Shown in pieces: positions 17,614 through 27,149 of a stretch of DNA of 64,000 bases. The position numbers were made by a program, and so were the translations under genes. The notes beneath the pieces are model-generated. The model was not told the origin of the DNA. It did no database searches and was given only the letters and a program-made list of their open reading frames with translations. This stretch comes from Anthocerotibacter panamensis C109 (GTDB lineage Bacteria; Cyanobacteriota; Cyanobacteriia; Gloeobacterales; Anthocerotibacteraceae): assembly GCF_018389385.1 (NCBI RefSeq), contig NZ_CP062698.1, positions 1,615,501-1,679,500 on the forward strand, read 5' to 3'. Each line of letters begins with the position of its first letter. Position 1 is the stretch's first letter.

Positions 17614-18372
17614 ATGGGCTTTCAAATTGAACGGCTGGCAGTCTTGAGTGACAACTATATTTTTCTCTTGCACGACCCTCAGTCGCACACAGCTGCCGTC
17701 GTGGATCCCGCAGAAGCCAAACCCGTTCTCCAAGCGCTAGAGCGTCTCGGGGCAAGGCTTACGGCGATTTTTAACACCCACCACCACGGGGATCATGTGG
17801 GCGGCAACAGTGAACTACTCCGACACTTTCCCGGTATCCCAGTCTATGGCAGTGCTCAGGACGCGGGGCGGATCCCCGGTCAGACTGTGCAGCTACAGCA
17901 AGGAGATCACGTCAGTTTTGCCGGGGTGGAGGGGACCGTCTTCTTTGTGCCGGGACACACTCGGGGGCATATTGCCTATCTTTTCCCCGGTCATCTTTTT
18001 TGTGGGGACACGTTATTTGCAGGGGGCTGCGGCAGACTTTTCGAGGGGACTGCGGCGCAAATGGTGACTTCTCTTGACAAACTGCGCAGTCTTCCTGATC
18101 CTACGCAGGTCTGGTGCGCCCATGAGTACACCCTCGGGAACCTGCGCTTCGCGCTGACGGTGGACGGCGAAAATCCTGCGCTTCAAGAACGCTTGCGCCG
18201 GACTCAAGTACTCAGAAGTCAGGGAGAGGCTACAGTGCCGTCTACAATTGGAGTAGAACGTGAGACCAATCCCTTCTTGCGCGTGGACGAACCTGCCCTG
18301 CATCAAGTAGCGGGTAGCCGGGACCGGGTTGAAGTTTTCGCTCATATCCGGTCTCTCAAAGACCACTTCTGA
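17614..18372 (+). CDS. gloB: Hydroxyacylglutathione hydrolase (glyoxalase II)
   Basis: 252 residues, the normal length. The metallo-beta-lactamase motif [10 protein letters not shown] gives the di-zinc ligands, with further ligands in [17 protein letters not shown] and CAHEYT. The C-terminal part has the substrate-binding NPFLR. It would hydrolyse S-lactoylglutathione to lactate and glutathione in methylglyoxal detoxification. The next gene encodes a VOC-superfamily protein, which suits this pathway. Confidence 0.92.
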   Translation: MGFQIERLAVLSDNYIFLLHDPQSHTAAVVDPAEAKPVLQALERLGARLTAIFNTHHHGDHVGGNSELLRHFPGIPVYGSAQDAGRIPGQTVQLQQGDHVSFAGVEGTVFFVPGHTRGHIAYLFPGHLFCGDTLFAGGCGRLFEGTAAQMVTSLDKLRSLPDPTQVWCAHEYTLGNLRFALTVDGENPALQERLRRTQVLRSQGEATVPSTIGVERETNPFLRVDEPALHQVAGSRDRVEVFAHIRSLKDHF

Positions 18373-18397
18373 CCAACCTCAGCCTCGGACCAAACCT

Positions 18398-18769
18398 ATG
18401 AGTACAACCACCCTGACTCCTCTGAAGCGCTTAGGCCATGTGGCTGTACGGGTCACAGATATCCCGACTGCCCTTGCTTTCTATAAAAGCCTGGGCATGG
18501 AAGTGGCCTGGGAGGACCATGACTGGGCCTATGTAAAAGCGGGCGCTGATGGTCTAGCCCTCTTGGGACCAGCCTACACCCACGCTGGAGCGCATTTCGG
18601 GTTTATTTTGCATGAGCGGGCTGAGCTTGCAGCGCACTTTGCAGCCCTAAAAGCTTCCGGGGCGGCTTGTTCGCCTTTGTTGGACCACCGCGACGGGACG
18701 AGTTCTTTTTATGCCAAAGACCCGGACGGGAATTTATTGGAATTCCTTTACGAGCCGGTTATTGGCTAG
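18398..18769 (+). CDS. VOC superfamily (glyoxalase/bleomycin-resistance) protein
   Basis: 123 residues from ATG 18398. A single VOC domain with GHVAVRVTDIPTALAFYKSLG at the start and FYAKDPDGNLLEFLYEP at the end, which supply the His and Glu metal ligands. It directly follows gloB. It is short and not clearly the lactoylglutathione lyase itself; a dioxygenase or resistance protein is possible. It converges with the M16 gene with one base between stops. Confidence 0.8.
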   Translation: MSTTTLTPLKRLGHVAVRVTDIPTALAFYKSLGMEVAWEDHDWAYVKAGADGLALLGPAYTHAGAHFGFILHERAELAAHFAALKASGAACSPLLDHRDGTSSFYAKDPDGNLLEFLYEPVIG

Positions 18770-18770
18770 G

Positions 18771-20216
18771 TCACTTTGCTTGGTTGATCTGCTGGACGAA
18801 ATCAGAATAGCTGACGCGCTCCACCGGACCGAATTTGGCTTCTAGGGGCTGAAGGAATTTCTGTGCGGGACCGACGATGACGGTGCGGGCGGTACTCAAG
18901 TACGCACGGGCAAAGTCCTGGACAGCAGCGGGGGTGACCTGGCGGGCTTGCTGGTCAAAGGTGGTCAGGGTGCTCAGCGGTTGGTCGTACATCACCAGAC
19001 CACTCACCTGCTCGAAAAGACCCTCAGTCGTGGTCAGATTTGTGGCCCGTGCGCCCAGTGTCGCAGTGGTGCGGGTATCCAGTTCAGCGCCAGCAGCAGG
19101 GGTGGCGTTGACCGCACTGACGACTTCACCCACCAGCGCAAACGCTTCGAGGGTCGATTCGGGTTTGGTCGCGAGTCGCGCCGTGTACCAGCTTGTCTGG
19201 CGGCGGGTGTCTACAGTGCTACGCACGCCATAGGTGAGCCCCCGCTTGATCCGTAATTCCTGATTGAGCCGCCCGGAGAAACCAGCGAGCAAACCATTGA
19301 ACACGTAGCCGCGGACGAAATCACGGCCCAATTCCGCGCGACCAGGCAGGGTGAAGCCGTAGAGGATCGTGCTCTGGGCCGCATCGGGACGGTCGATGAC
19401 CACGATGGAGCGGGGCGTGGAAGTTGCTGTGGGAGGTTGTGGCACAGGAGGCGCAGGGGCGGGGCGGAAGCGCCCAAAGACAGCCTCAGCTCGGTCGAGT
19501 ACTTTTTGTACCTCCAACTCCCCAGTCAGGAGCAGCGTCATCTGCTCAGGTCGATAATTGGCCCGGTGAAAAGCCGCGACCTGATCGCGAGTCAGGGCTT
19601 TGAGGCTGGTGGGCAGACCTGTTTCCGGGGCACGGTAGGGGCTCTTCTGAAGAAAATACGTGCGAAAGGCGCTCCCCGCCACAAAATTACTCTCGTCGAG
19701 GTCCGCCTGAAAACGGCTGAGCGCCAGATTTTGAGCCTTGGCTAGCTCTTCTTTGGAGAAAGCGGGTTGGGTGACTAAGACCTGGAGCAGGCTGAGGGCG
19801 GGGTTGAGGTTTTGGGCGAGGACCGTCATGCGGACTGAGGAATAGTCCGTGCGGTTCGCAGTATCTAAGCCGGTACCCAAGCTGTCAAGGCGTTCGGCGA
19901 CCTGACGCGGAGTCTGTAGCTCTTTAGCCAAACTGCCCTTATCCAATAGGTCCAGGGTGAAAGGGCCAAGTGCGCTGTTGACCTGGGGGAGCCAAGCATC
20001 AGGGTGTTTGACCAAGATGCCCAGCGTGACGACGCCGCTGCCTTTTTTTTGGAGGGCAATGACCTTGAGCCCGTTAGCTAGGGTCCGCTCAGCGGTAACA
20101 GGAGCCGGAAAGGGGCGCGCCGAAGCCACAGGAGGGGCATTTTCTTGGGCGCAGGCAGGGGGCATGACCTGCAAAGCCACCAAGAGTGGGAAAATCCACC
20201 AGGAAGAACTACGCAT
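18771..20216 (-). CDS. M16 family peptidase, non-catalytic partner, exported
   Basis: 481 residues from ATG 20216, which gives a signal peptide (MRSSSWWIFPLLVALQVMPP, then ACA, a possible lipobox Cys). It has the M16 fold, but the HxxEH zinc motif is missing: the equivalent segment reads GPFTLDLLDKGS. This is typical of the inactive subunit of bacterial M16B pairs. It starts two bases after the stop of the catalytic partner, so the two are one operon and probably one heterodimer in the periplasm. Confidence 0.85.
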   Translation of the reverse strand: MRSSSWWIFPLLVALQVMPPACAQENAPPVASARPFPAPVTAERTLANGLKVIALQKKGSGVVTLGILVKHPDAWLPQVNSALGPFTLDLLDKGSLAKELQTPRQVAERLDSLGTGLDTANRTDYSSVRMTVLAQNLNPALSLLQVLVTQPAFSKEELAKAQNLALSRFQADLDESNFVAGSAFRTYFLQKSPYRAPETGLPTSLKALTRDQVAAFHRANYRPEQMTLLLTGELEVQKVLDRAEAVFGRFRPAPAPPVPQPPTATSTPRSIVVIDRPDAAQSTILYGFTLPGRAELGRDFVRGYVFNGLLAGFSGRLNQELRIKRGLTYGVRSTVDTRRQTSWYTARLATKPESTLEAFALVGEVVSAVNATPAAGAELDTRTTATLGARATNLTTTEGLFEQVSGLVMYDQPLSTLTTFDQQARQVTPAAVQDFARAYLSTARTVIVGPAQKFLQPLEAKFGPVERVSYSDFVQQINQAK

Positions 20217-20218
20217 GA

Positions 20219-21535
20219 CTAACCTTTTTGGGGCAGCAGGGAGACAGTCACCCGGTTTGCGGGGGTGAAATAGGCTTGGACGACCCGTTGCACTTGCTCC
20301 GGGGTAATCTGCATGATGCGCTTGGGGTCGCTGTTGACGCGGTCGGGGTCGCGGAACCACAGCTCCGCCTCCCCGACCGCTAGAGCCTTTTGTAACGGGG
20401 TCTGTCGGCCTTCGAGCAGATTGGTGAGGAACTTGGTCTTAGCGCGGGCCAGTTCTTCTGGCTGGGGTGCACGTTGGACGAGACCGGCGAGAACCTGCTC
20501 GATGCCCATCGTCACGGGTTCCAAGGTCGGTTTACGGGCTGTCGCACTAATCGTAAACAGCCCAGGAGCCTCCAGCAACTCAGGCGCACTCGCCACCGTG
20601 ATGGCGACCTGACCCTCGGTGACGAGAGACCGCTGTAGCCGCGAAGCTGCCCCCTCGGTCAGCAGGTACGGCAGCAGGCGCAACACTGCTGCATCAGGAC
20701 TGGTGATACTGGGAATCCGGTAGCCAACCCGCACCATTGGCTGAGAGACCAGCGCAGAGGTCAAAGTTTTGGCGAGGGGACCTTTTAAGGCAGGCTCTTG
20801 GACCGTGATGCGCGGCGGCTCGCTCCCTTTGGGGATGGGGCCAAAGTACTTCTTGACCCAGCCTAGCGCTTCTTGGGGGTCCAGGTCTCCTGACAGGACG
20901 AGGACAGCGTTCTGGGGTTGGTAGTAGGTGTTGTGAAAGCGCTGTACTTCTTCGAGCGTAGCGCTATCGAGCTGAGCGATAGAGCCGATGACGCTATTGC
21001 GGTAGGGGTGCTGGTTGTAGGCCAATTCCCATAAAGCAAGCTCCGCGAGACCCTCAGGGTTGTTGTCGTAGCTCTGGCGGCGCTCCTCTTTGACCACCTC
21101 GCGTTCCGAGCGAAAATTCCGGTCACTGACACTGAGAGCACGCAACCGTTCACTCTCAGCCCAAACCAGACGCTCTAAATGGTTACTGGGAATGGACTCG
21201 AAGTAGACTGTGACATCAAAGGAAGTAAAGGCATTATTATTGCCGCCCACGTCCTCCGTCAGGCGGTCAAGACCTTCGTCAGGGAGGCTCCCAGCCTGCT
21301 TGAACATCATGTGCTCAAACAGATGGGCAAAACCACTGCGCCCTGGCGGGTCATCTTTACCGCCCACCTGATACCAGACATTGACAGCAGCTACCGGAAT
21401 ACTACGGTCAGGGACTAGAACCACCCGTAGACCATTGGGAAGCTGTTCTCGGACGATGGGTTCGGCTACCACCGGCCCAGCAAGCAGGAGCGCCATCAGG
21501 CTCAACCAAAAAGACGAAAAGCGACGTAACGGCAC
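20219..21535 (-). CDS. M16 family zinc peptidase, catalytic partner, exported
   Basis: 438 residues from GTG 21535, which puts a signal peptide first (MPLRRFSSFWLSLMALLLAG, PVVA). The frame stays open upstream but without signal character. The zinc site HLFEH is in SGFAHLFEHMMFK, with the distant Glu expected about 70 residues later (ELALWELAYNQHPY). It is paired with the adjacent HxxEH-lacking gene. The substrate is unknown, perhaps small secreted peptides or misfolded outer-membrane proteins. Confidence 0.88.
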   Translation of the reverse strand: MPLRRFSSFWLSLMALLLAGPVVAEPIVREQLPNGLRVVLVPDRSIPVAAVNVWYQVGGKDDPPGRSGFAHLFEHMMFKQAGSLPDEGLDRLTEDVGGNNNAFTSFDVTVYFESIPSNHLERLVWAESERLRALSVSDRNFRSEREVVKEERRQSYDNNPEGLAELALWELAYNQHPYRNSVIGSIAQLDSATLEEVQRFHNTYYQPQNAVLVLSGDLDPQEALGWVKKYFGPIPKGSEPPRITVQEPALKGPLAKTLTSALVSQPMVRVGYRIPSITSPDAAVLRLLPYLLTEGAASRLQRSLVTEGQVAITVASAPELLEAPGLFTISATARKPTLEPVTMGIEQVLAGLVQRAPQPEELARAKTKFLTNLLEGRQTPLQKALAVGEAELWFRDPDRVNSDPKRIMQITPEQVQRVVQAYFTPANRVTVSLLPQKG

Positions 21536-21725
21536 AGTACACCCCCAGTCCAGATCTATATTAGCCAGGAGTAAGTCTTTATAGCTCTTTTTGTCCTGCG
21601 GTATCAGGGGCGGGAGATTTTGACGAAGCCGCTTTACCTGGTTTGATCCTCTGTATAGGGGACGTGTGGGGGGAGGAACAACTATAATTGGCTGATTGTA
21701 CCCTCCCTCTGGAAGTGTTAACCCT

Positions 21726-22493
21726 GTGGAAGTGATCCCAGCCATCGATATCCTGGACGGACAGTGCGTCCGCCTGTTTCAAGGGGATTACCAGCGGTCA
21801 GAGATTGTGGGGGATGATCCTATCGTCATGGCCCGTCATTGGGCGGATTCGGGTGCCCCCCGACTGCATGTAGTGGACCTGAGCGGAGCCCGAGATGGGC
21901 AATTAGCTCATTTGGAATTGATCGCAACTTTGGTCCGGGCGGTAGCATGTCCGGTCCAAGTCGGCGGCGGAATTCGCACCCTCGATCACATGGACGCCCT
22001 ATTGGCTCAAGGGGTGGACCGGGTTATTGTCGGAACCTTGGCGCTGGAAGACCCTGATCTGGTGGCAACAGCCTGTGCTCGCTATCCTGGGCGGATCTGG
22101 GTTGCCCTGGACAGCCGTGGCGGAAAGCTTGCTACGCATGGCTGGCTCGCCCAATCGGAGATAGACGCGCTCACCGTGGCCCAGCGTCTGGAAGAGCGAG
22201 GAGTTGCAGGCTTTATCTATACCGATATTCTCCAGGACGGTACGCTCCTCGGGCCTAATGTCCCAGAGCTACGGCGGGTGAGTGACGGTTTGACTCGTCC
22301 TGTCCTTGCCTCAGGAGGAATGGGATCGCTGGCTGACCTGCTGCGGCTTTTAGCCCTGGAGTCGTCTGGGGTGCGCGGGGCCATCCTGGGACAAGCGCTC
22401 TACAAAGGCACGATTCAGCTCAAAGAAGCCCTGCGTGCCGTGGGGAATCCCCGTTGGCAGGATGTCCCGCTTCAAGACACTTACTATTGTTAG
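21726..22493 (+). CDS. hisA: Phosphoribosylformimino-AICAR-P isomerase
   Basis: 255 residues from GTG 21726, giving the classical N-terminus MEVIPAIDILDGQCVRL with the first catalytic Asp. A (beta/alpha)8 barrel with phosphate-binding GGGIRT and the second Asp in YTDILQDGTLLGP, then LASGGMGS. It carries out the fourth step of histidine biosynthesis, the Amadori rearrangement of ProFAR. A longer frame from 21696 exists but lacks family similarity. Confidence 0.93.
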   Translation: MEVIPAIDILDGQCVRLFQGDYQRSEIVGDDPIVMARHWADSGAPRLHVVDLSGARDGQLAHLELIATLVRAVACPVQVGGGIRTLDHMDALLAQGVDRVIVGTLALEDPDLVATACARYPGRIWVALDSRGGKLATHGWLAQSEIDALTVAQRLEERGVAGFIYTDILQDGTLLGPNVPELRRVSDGLTRPVLASGGMGSLADLLRLLALESSGVRGAILGQALYKGTIQLKEALRAVGNPRWQDVPLQDTYYC

Positions 22494-22546
22494 TTGGCTA
22501 GTCTGGGCATCGCCCTGTTACTGCTAGGAGGAGAGCGCCCACCGCC

Positions 22547-23092
22547 ATGCCTATCCATCTCACCCGTGAACAGGTCCTCATCACCCTTGCGGTGACCACC
22601 TTAATCCTACTGCTAGTCGCACAGGTTTGGGGTTGGGCTCTCGGCCTGCCTCTGGTGCCCGGTTGGCATTTGGACCTCAACGCCTTACTGAGCGGGTGTA
22701 TCCTGGGGCTTGGCCTCAATGGGTTGGGAGCGGCGCTCTACTATCTATGGCTCCCCTTCCGCACGGTGACCGATGAATACTTGGCGCTAGTCCTGGAGCC
22801 GCTTCAGCCCTGGGATATTTTCTGGATCGGCTTGCTGCCTGGATTGAGCGAAGAACTGCTCTTTCGGGGTGTTGCCTTGACCAGTCTGGGACTCGTGGGC
22901 AGTAGCCTTCTGTTTGGGGTGCTGCACCTTTTGGACCGCCGCTATTGGCCCTACGGCCTGTGGGCGGCGGTCATCGGTTTGATCTTAGGCTTCACCATGG
23001 TCAGCACGGGCAATCTCCTGATTCCAGTCGTGGCCCACACCACAAACAACTGGCTAGCCGCCGGATTTTGGTACGGGAGGAAACGTCGTTGA
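22547..23092 (+). CDS. CPBP family intramembrane metalloprotease
   Basis: 181 residues, multi-pass. It has the glutamic-type motif EELLFRG (EExxxR), the FGVLHLL His and a late VAHTTNNW His, as in the Abi/CAAX protease (CPBP) family. Clear hydrophobic segments lie near the N-terminus (TLAVTTLILLLVAQVWGWAL) and in the C-terminal half. AGGAGGAG lies 14-21 bases upstream of ATG. Its stop overlaps the probable TTG start of ruvA, so the two are translationally coupled. Confidence 0.82.
   Translation: MPIHLTREQVLITLAVTTLILLLVAQVWGWALGLPLVPGWHLDLNALLSGCILGLGLNGLGAALYYLWLPFRTVTDEYLALVLEPLQPWDIFWIGLLPGLSEELLFRGVALTSLGLVGSSLLFGVLHLLDRRYWPYGLWAAVIGLILGFTMVSTGNLLIPVVAHTTNNWLAAGFWYGRKRR
23075..23080 (+). 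promoter_or_regulatory. Ribosome binding site fixing the ruvA start
   Basis: GGGAGG eight bases before TTG 23089, inside the end of the CPBP gene. It selects a TTG start that gives the canonical short RuvA N-terminus. Confidence 0.6.
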
Positions 23093-23679
23093 TCTTCGCG
23101 GTTGCAGGTACCCTTGCTCAAGTGAGTCCCGAGTGGGTTGTCATTGAGACTCTAGGCGGGGTGAGCTACCAGATTGGGGTTCACAAAAGACTCCAGCCTC
23201 CAGCCGTGGGAGCGCCCTTAAAACTCTGGACTTATCATCTTATTCGCGAAGAACAGGTCCTCCTCTATGGCTTCGCAGACCTCGGTGAACGGGAAGTTTT
23301 TGCCCAGCTTCTAGCCGTAAGTGGAGTCGGGCCGCGTTTGGCCCTGGCGCTCTTGGAGACTTTTGGAGCAGCAGAGTTAGTTCATACGATCCTGAAGGGC
23401 AACAGCCGCGCCCTAGCTTTGACTCCCGGAGTCGGCCCCAAGACTGCCCAACGAATTATCCTTGAGCTCCAGAGCCGCCTTGAGAAGTGGCAGGAGCGCA
23501 CCGGGGGCGTAGCAACAGGAGGGGTACCCTTGGCGAACGAAGAAGTACAGCTTGCACTATTAGCCTTGGGTTACACTCCCCAACAAATCAAAGCTGCCCT
23601 TAGCCAAGCCAAACTCGAGCCCGACGCGCCTATTGAGCAGTGGATCCGAGCCTGCATCAGCTTTTTGAGCCGCAGTTAA
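23089..23679 (+). CDS. ruvA: Holliday junction branch migration protein RuvA
   Basis: 196 residues from TTG 23089, the usual RuvA length. It has the N-terminal OB-fold (GTLAQVSPEWVVIET, GVSYQIGV), the helix-hairpin-helix motifs VSGVGPRLALALL and LTPGVGPKTAQRIILEL, and a C-terminal RuvB-binding domain with ALLALGYTPQQIKAAL. It holds the four-way junction for the RuvB motor. The TTG overlaps the preceding stop. The 3' end overlaps the convergent desaturase stop by four bases. Confidence 0.92.
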   Translation: MIFAVAGTLAQVSPEWVVIETLGGVSYQIGVHKRLQPPAVGAPLKLWTYHLIREEQVLLYGFADLGEREVFAQLLAVSGVGPRLALALLETFGAAELVHTILKGNSRALALTPGVGPKTAQRIILELQSRLEKWQERTGGVATGGVPLANEEVQLALLALGYTPQQIKAALSQAKLEPDAPIEQWIRACISFLSRS

Positions 23680-24509
23680 CTTCCAGTAGCCTTGGAAGGC
23701 ATGACGTGCGGGTGCACAGAGCGGGCAAGCCCCACTTTCTCAAAGAGCCAAATGACCCAGTAAGTCGGGTCCAATTCCCACCACAGCAGGCCAGTACGCG
23801 CAGCTTTGGGTTGGGCATGGTGATTGTTGTGCCAGCCCTCTCCCCAAGTCACAAGCGCGACCCACCAAAGATTACGGGCGTCGTCCTTGGTTTCAAAGGT
23901 TCGGTAGCCCCAGAAGTGTGTAGCGGAATTTACGAACCAAGTCGCATGAAATACAAACACCAGACGCACAAAGATCCCCCAGACCACAAAGGGCCAGCCA
24001 CCTAGGAAGTAAAACAAGACTCCTAGAGCAACCTGGAAGAGGGCAAAGTAGCGGTCAAAAAATACATAAACAGGGTCGCGAGCCAGGTCCGGGGCATAGC
24101 GTCTGTACTTTTCTAAAGTGTTAAACGCTTCAAAGTCGTAAAGAACCCATCCCATGTGCGACCACCAAAAACCCCACTTGGAGGAATGCGGATCATCATC
24201 CGTATCCGGGTGGGCATGGTGGCGGCGGTGGCGAGAAACCCAGAAAATCGGCCCGCTCTGCATATTGAGCGTACCGATAAAGGCCAGGACATATTCAAAC
24301 CATTTAGGAACAACAAAGCTCCGGTGCGCCAGAAGTCGGTGATAACACAGGGTAATCCCGACACAACCCAGAAACCAGTGCAAGAAAACCGTCAAAGCCA
24401 GAGCCTGCCAAGTAAAAAAAAGAGGGGCCGTCAGTGCCACCATGTGGATAAAAGTGAAGAACAGGACCATCGTCCAGGACAGGGAACGCTTGGTTTGCAG
24501 AAGCTGCAT
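23676..24509 (-). CDS. desC: Acyl-lipid/acyl-CoA delta-9 type desaturase
   Basis: 277 residues. Three His boxes of the membrane desaturase family are present: HRLLAHRSF, HRRHHAHPDTDDDPHS and HNNHHA. Four hydrophobic segments lie between them. Length and boxes match cyanobacterial DesC, which inserts the first double bond in C18/C16 acyl chains using ferredoxin. The gene lies 128 bases downstream of the minor-pilin operon on the same strand and probably has its own promoter. Regiospecificity is inferred. Confidence 0.87.
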   Translation of the reverse strand: MQLLQTKRSLSWTMVLFFTFIHMVALTAPLFFTWQALALTVFLHWFLGCVGITLCYHRLLAHRSFVVPKWFEYVLAFIGTLNMQSGPIFWVSRHRRHHAHPDTDDDPHSSKWGFWWSHMGWVLYDFEAFNTLEKYRRYAPDLARDPVYVFFDRYFALFQVALGVLFYFLGGWPFVVWGIFVRLVFVFHATWFVNSATHFWGYRTFETKDDARNLWWVALVTWGEGWHNNHHAQPKAARTGLLWWELDPTYWVIWLFEKVGLARSVHPHVMPSKATGS

Positions 24510-24637
24510 AGGGACCTTGGTGACCTAAAGAACGCTCTCAGCCCATTGTGCCACGGGAACAGGCAAGGTACGTAATCGTTCTGATAGTAAAAACAAACTT
24601 CTTAGCTCAAGAGCGGGATTTGCTGAGCGGGAAATGC

Positions 24638-25654
24638 TCAGATTGGGTCTCGGGAGCAGGTCGCTCCCTGTCCACAGATGTTGCGTGCGAAGACAGTAGT
24701 TCGATAAAAGAGTTTACTCTTTTCAGCGTCAGCTCTCGGAGCATCCTCAGCCCCCCCAAAATAGTTGTTCTGATTCGTAGTGGAGCTTGTATTGCCTGTA
24801 GCCACTGTGCCTTGGATGGCTATATCCAGAGACTGCGGGTTATCGGCAGTATTGGCAACAGTTACAGCATTAGGGCCATCAGTAAGAAAATCAGCCAGAG
24901 CAGAACTTTCATTTTCATCAGCAGGAACAGGGATTTGAACCACAGGACTAGTTGCTGGAATGGCGCTTCTTGCATTAGACAGCGAACTGCTAAAGCCAAA
25001 GCTACTGAAGGCGATCCGGTATGAATCCGACTGCCAACGGTAGAGAACTCGGGGACCATCGAAACCACTGCTTGGGCTAGGAGTTGCAGTGTAGTAGATG
25101 ACTAATCGGTAGGCAGGGACAGAATTAGGGGTGCCATAGGCCACTAAGTTACAAAAATTGCTCACCAAGCCAGAGGTGATAGTGTTGGGATCGGACAGCA
25201 AACTCCCCTCAGGTTGCTGAAAAAAGGTAGTGCCAGAAGCGCAGCCACTATTGGTATTGCCTTTGGTTGACCGCACCCAGAATGCTACCTCAACTTGGGC
25301 TCCAGTACCCGTAAGTCTGGGCGAAGCCGAAGTAAAGGTTTCGCCACTATCATCCGTGACTTTAAGACTGGTGTCGTCGCCCTCTAAGATGGCTGGGCAA
25401 TAGGCATTGACTGGACAAGTCGTACCGGAGCGACGGTAGATGTAACGGGCATTCTTTAACTCGCTAGCGATGTAGGTTACCGCTCCCTGGATATCAGCCT
25501 GGGCTGCGGTGATAGATACGGTTTCCAAGGTAGATTTTGAAAAATTGATAACCCCAACGGCCAAAAAAGAACCAACAAGCCCCGTGATAACCGTGGCTAC
25601 CAAGAGTTCAGCCAGAGTGAGCCCTTGCTTAGAACGACGGGTGATACGGTTCAT
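24638..25654 (-). CDS. Prepilin-type protein, PulJ/PilW-like minor pilin
   Basis: 338 residues. The N-terminus has a prepilin peptidase site and hydrophobic helix: KQGLTLAELLVATVITGLV, where the Glu lies five residues after the cleavage Gly. The rest is a long, Ser/Thr-rich globular domain with several Cys. It is the last gene of the operon; its ATG overlaps the previous stop by four bases. It would sit in a type IV pilus or pseudopilus tip complex. Confidence 0.8.
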   Translation of the reverse strand: MNRITRRSKQGLTLAELLVATVITGLVGSFLAVGVINFSKSTLETVSITAAQADIQGAVTYIASELKNARYIYRRSGTTCPVNAYCPAILEGDDTSLKVTDDSGETFTSASPRLTGTGAQVEVAFWVRSTKGNTNSGCASGTTFFQQPEGSLLSDPNTITSGLVSNFCNLVAYGTPNSVPAYRLVIYYTATPSPSSGFDGPRVLYRWQSDSYRIAFSSFGFSSSLSNARSAIPATSPVVQIPVPADENESSALADFLTDGPNAVTVANTADNPQSLDIAIQGTVATGNTSSTTNQNNYFGGAEDAPRADAEKSKLFYRTTVFARNICGQGATCSRDPI

Positions 25655-26271
25655 CGGATGCTCCTTATCTTGCCTAACAGCGTCGAAATGACAACAGCAG
25701 AATACCCTGCACCCTGATCAGGGCTCGCAATTAAGTTCTCCTGTGCTGGAGTAAGCCCCCCAGCTTCTATCGCGGGCACGAGCGGCGCTGAAGTCCGCCT
25801 TAGATATATCGTCCCCAGTGGTTGAACAGGGATACTGCCTTGAGAAGAGAGTGATTGAACAGGGATACTACCTTGAGAAGAGAACGTGCAGATTCCACTT
25901 CCATCAAAAATCGATACCCGGCGAATTTCAATAGATTGCGGAAGTGTAATTTCCTGCTGAAAAGGAGATGCGGCCCAGGCAGCACCTGTACAGGAAGTGG
26001 CTTCACAGATGCGGATGGTGTTAGGTGGGCCAAGAGTCGTAGCTGGTCCACCATTAAAATCGAAGAATTGGACGCTAATGGTCCGGGTTTGGGTGATAGC
26101 CAACTGACGGGCGTCGCGTAGAGCCTGTTGCACCCGTTGTTGACCTTCCTTGAGCGACTGATTTTCAATCTGGGCTCCGATGTTGGGGAGCGCAAGCGTA
26201 GCGAGAATACCGGCGATAATGACAGTTATGAGAAGCTCGGGCAGGCTTACCCCGATCGGCGCGCGTTTCAT
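25651..26271 (-). CDS. Prepilin-type protein, GspH/FimT-like minor pilin with internal duplication
   Basis: 206 residues. It has the cleavage-site segment IGVSLPELLITVIIAGILATLALPNI, then the GspH-like RQLAITQTRTISVQF helix/strand. The C-terminal half contains two copies of an 11-residue unit (SQGSIPVQSL / SQGSIPVQPL) encoded by a 33-base tandem repeat. It overlaps both neighbours by four bases. Confidence 0.82.
   Translation of the reverse strand: MKRAPIGVSLPELLITVIIAGILATLALPNIGAQIENQSLKEGQQRVQQALRDARQLAITQTRTISVQFFDFNGGPATTLGPPNTIRICEATSCTGAAWAASPFQQEITLPQSIEIRRVSIFDGSGICTFSSQGSIPVQSLSSQGSIPVQPLGTIYLRRTSAPLVPAIEAGGLTPAQENLIASPDQGAGYSAVVISTLLGKIRSIR
25823..25888 (-). repeat. 33-base tandem duplication inside the GspH-like pilin gene
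   Basis: Units 25823-25855 and 25856-25888 differ at only a few bases. The unit length is a multiple of three, so the frame is kept and 11 residues are repeated. Confidence 0.85.
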
Positions 26272-27149
26272 GATTTGGGCCTCGGGATGTCGGCGGTTAG
26301 GACTACGAGGGGTGCACTAAAGTCCAGACTTGTTGCGGAGCCAACCAGATTGGGGCGCGTGACTTGGGTGGTCGCTCCTAGCGGTAGACAAGCAGTAAGT
26401 TCAGCGCCTGTAAGCAAGCCTTGCGCTGTGCCAAAATTACATCCAGAATTTCTAGGATTGGCTTGGTATATCCGTACCACAACCCGGCGGACTTCGGTCT
26501 GTTGCGCTGGGGTAGGGACAAGATTGCCTGCATCTGTCGAGGTCGGAGCCCTACCCCAAAACAATTGAGCTACATAGCGGACATCCTGGGTGTCATTCGG
26601 GGGAACCGTTGAGTCTTTATAGATACAATTTGCCGCAGTTTTATTTTGGACATTGGTTCTCAAAGCATAGTTAACAATATTGGGGTCAGTTGGCGTGACT
26701 GTACTCGGGTCGTTGAGGACACTAGTAGGGGTATCCTTATCGGTAACAGGGGCTACTCTAACCGGAGTAGTAAGCGTAGTCGTCAATCGCTGGACGCAGG
26801 CACTGGTGGTCTCACCAAAAAGTGGGAAGGCGGGGTCTAACTTCCCGGACCCAGGGGCTCCACACACCGAGATAGGCTGGAAATTGATGGGGTAAGCAGG
26901 ATTGTTAGGGTTGGCTGATCCTAAGTCGGGGTCGCAGCTAAAGACTAGAAGCGACCAATAGCGCCGCGTTTCCTCAATTTGTAACTGTGCCAGATTGGTG
27001 GCCTCAACAACATACTGCTGTTGCTTACGCAGCAGGGTCGAACCAATCACTAGAGGTAGCAAACCTACCAGGAAAATCGAGAGAACCACAATTGCGACGA
27101 GTACCTCAACCAAGGCAGAACCTGAAGTGCGATAGTAGCGTTTCTTCAT
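26268..27149 (-). CDS. Prepilin-type protein, PilV-like minor pilin
   Basis: 293 residues. The N-terminus YRTSGSALVEVLVAIVVLSIFLVGLLPL is a prepilin cleavage region plus hydrophobic helix, as in PilV-type proteins. Cys pairs in the globular domain (VFSCDPD, ISVCGAPG, TACLPLG) suggest disulfides. It sits in an ATGA overlap with the 145-residue gene before it and the GspH-like gene after it. Confidence 0.8.
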   Translation of the reverse strand: MKKRYYRTSGSALVEVLVAIVVLSIFLVGLLPLVIGSTLLRKQQQYVVEATNLAQLQIEETRRYWSLLVFSCDPDLGSANPNNPAYPINFQPISVCGAPGSGKLDPAFPLFGETTSACVQRLTTTLTTPVRVAPVTDKDTPTSVLNDPSTVTPTDPNIVNYALRTNVQNKTAANCIYKDSTVPPNDTQDVRYVAQLFWGRAPTSTDAGNLVPTPAQQTEVRRVVVRIYQANPRNSGCNFGTAQGLLTGAELTACLPLGATTQVTRPNLVGSATSLDFSAPLVVLTADIPRPKS

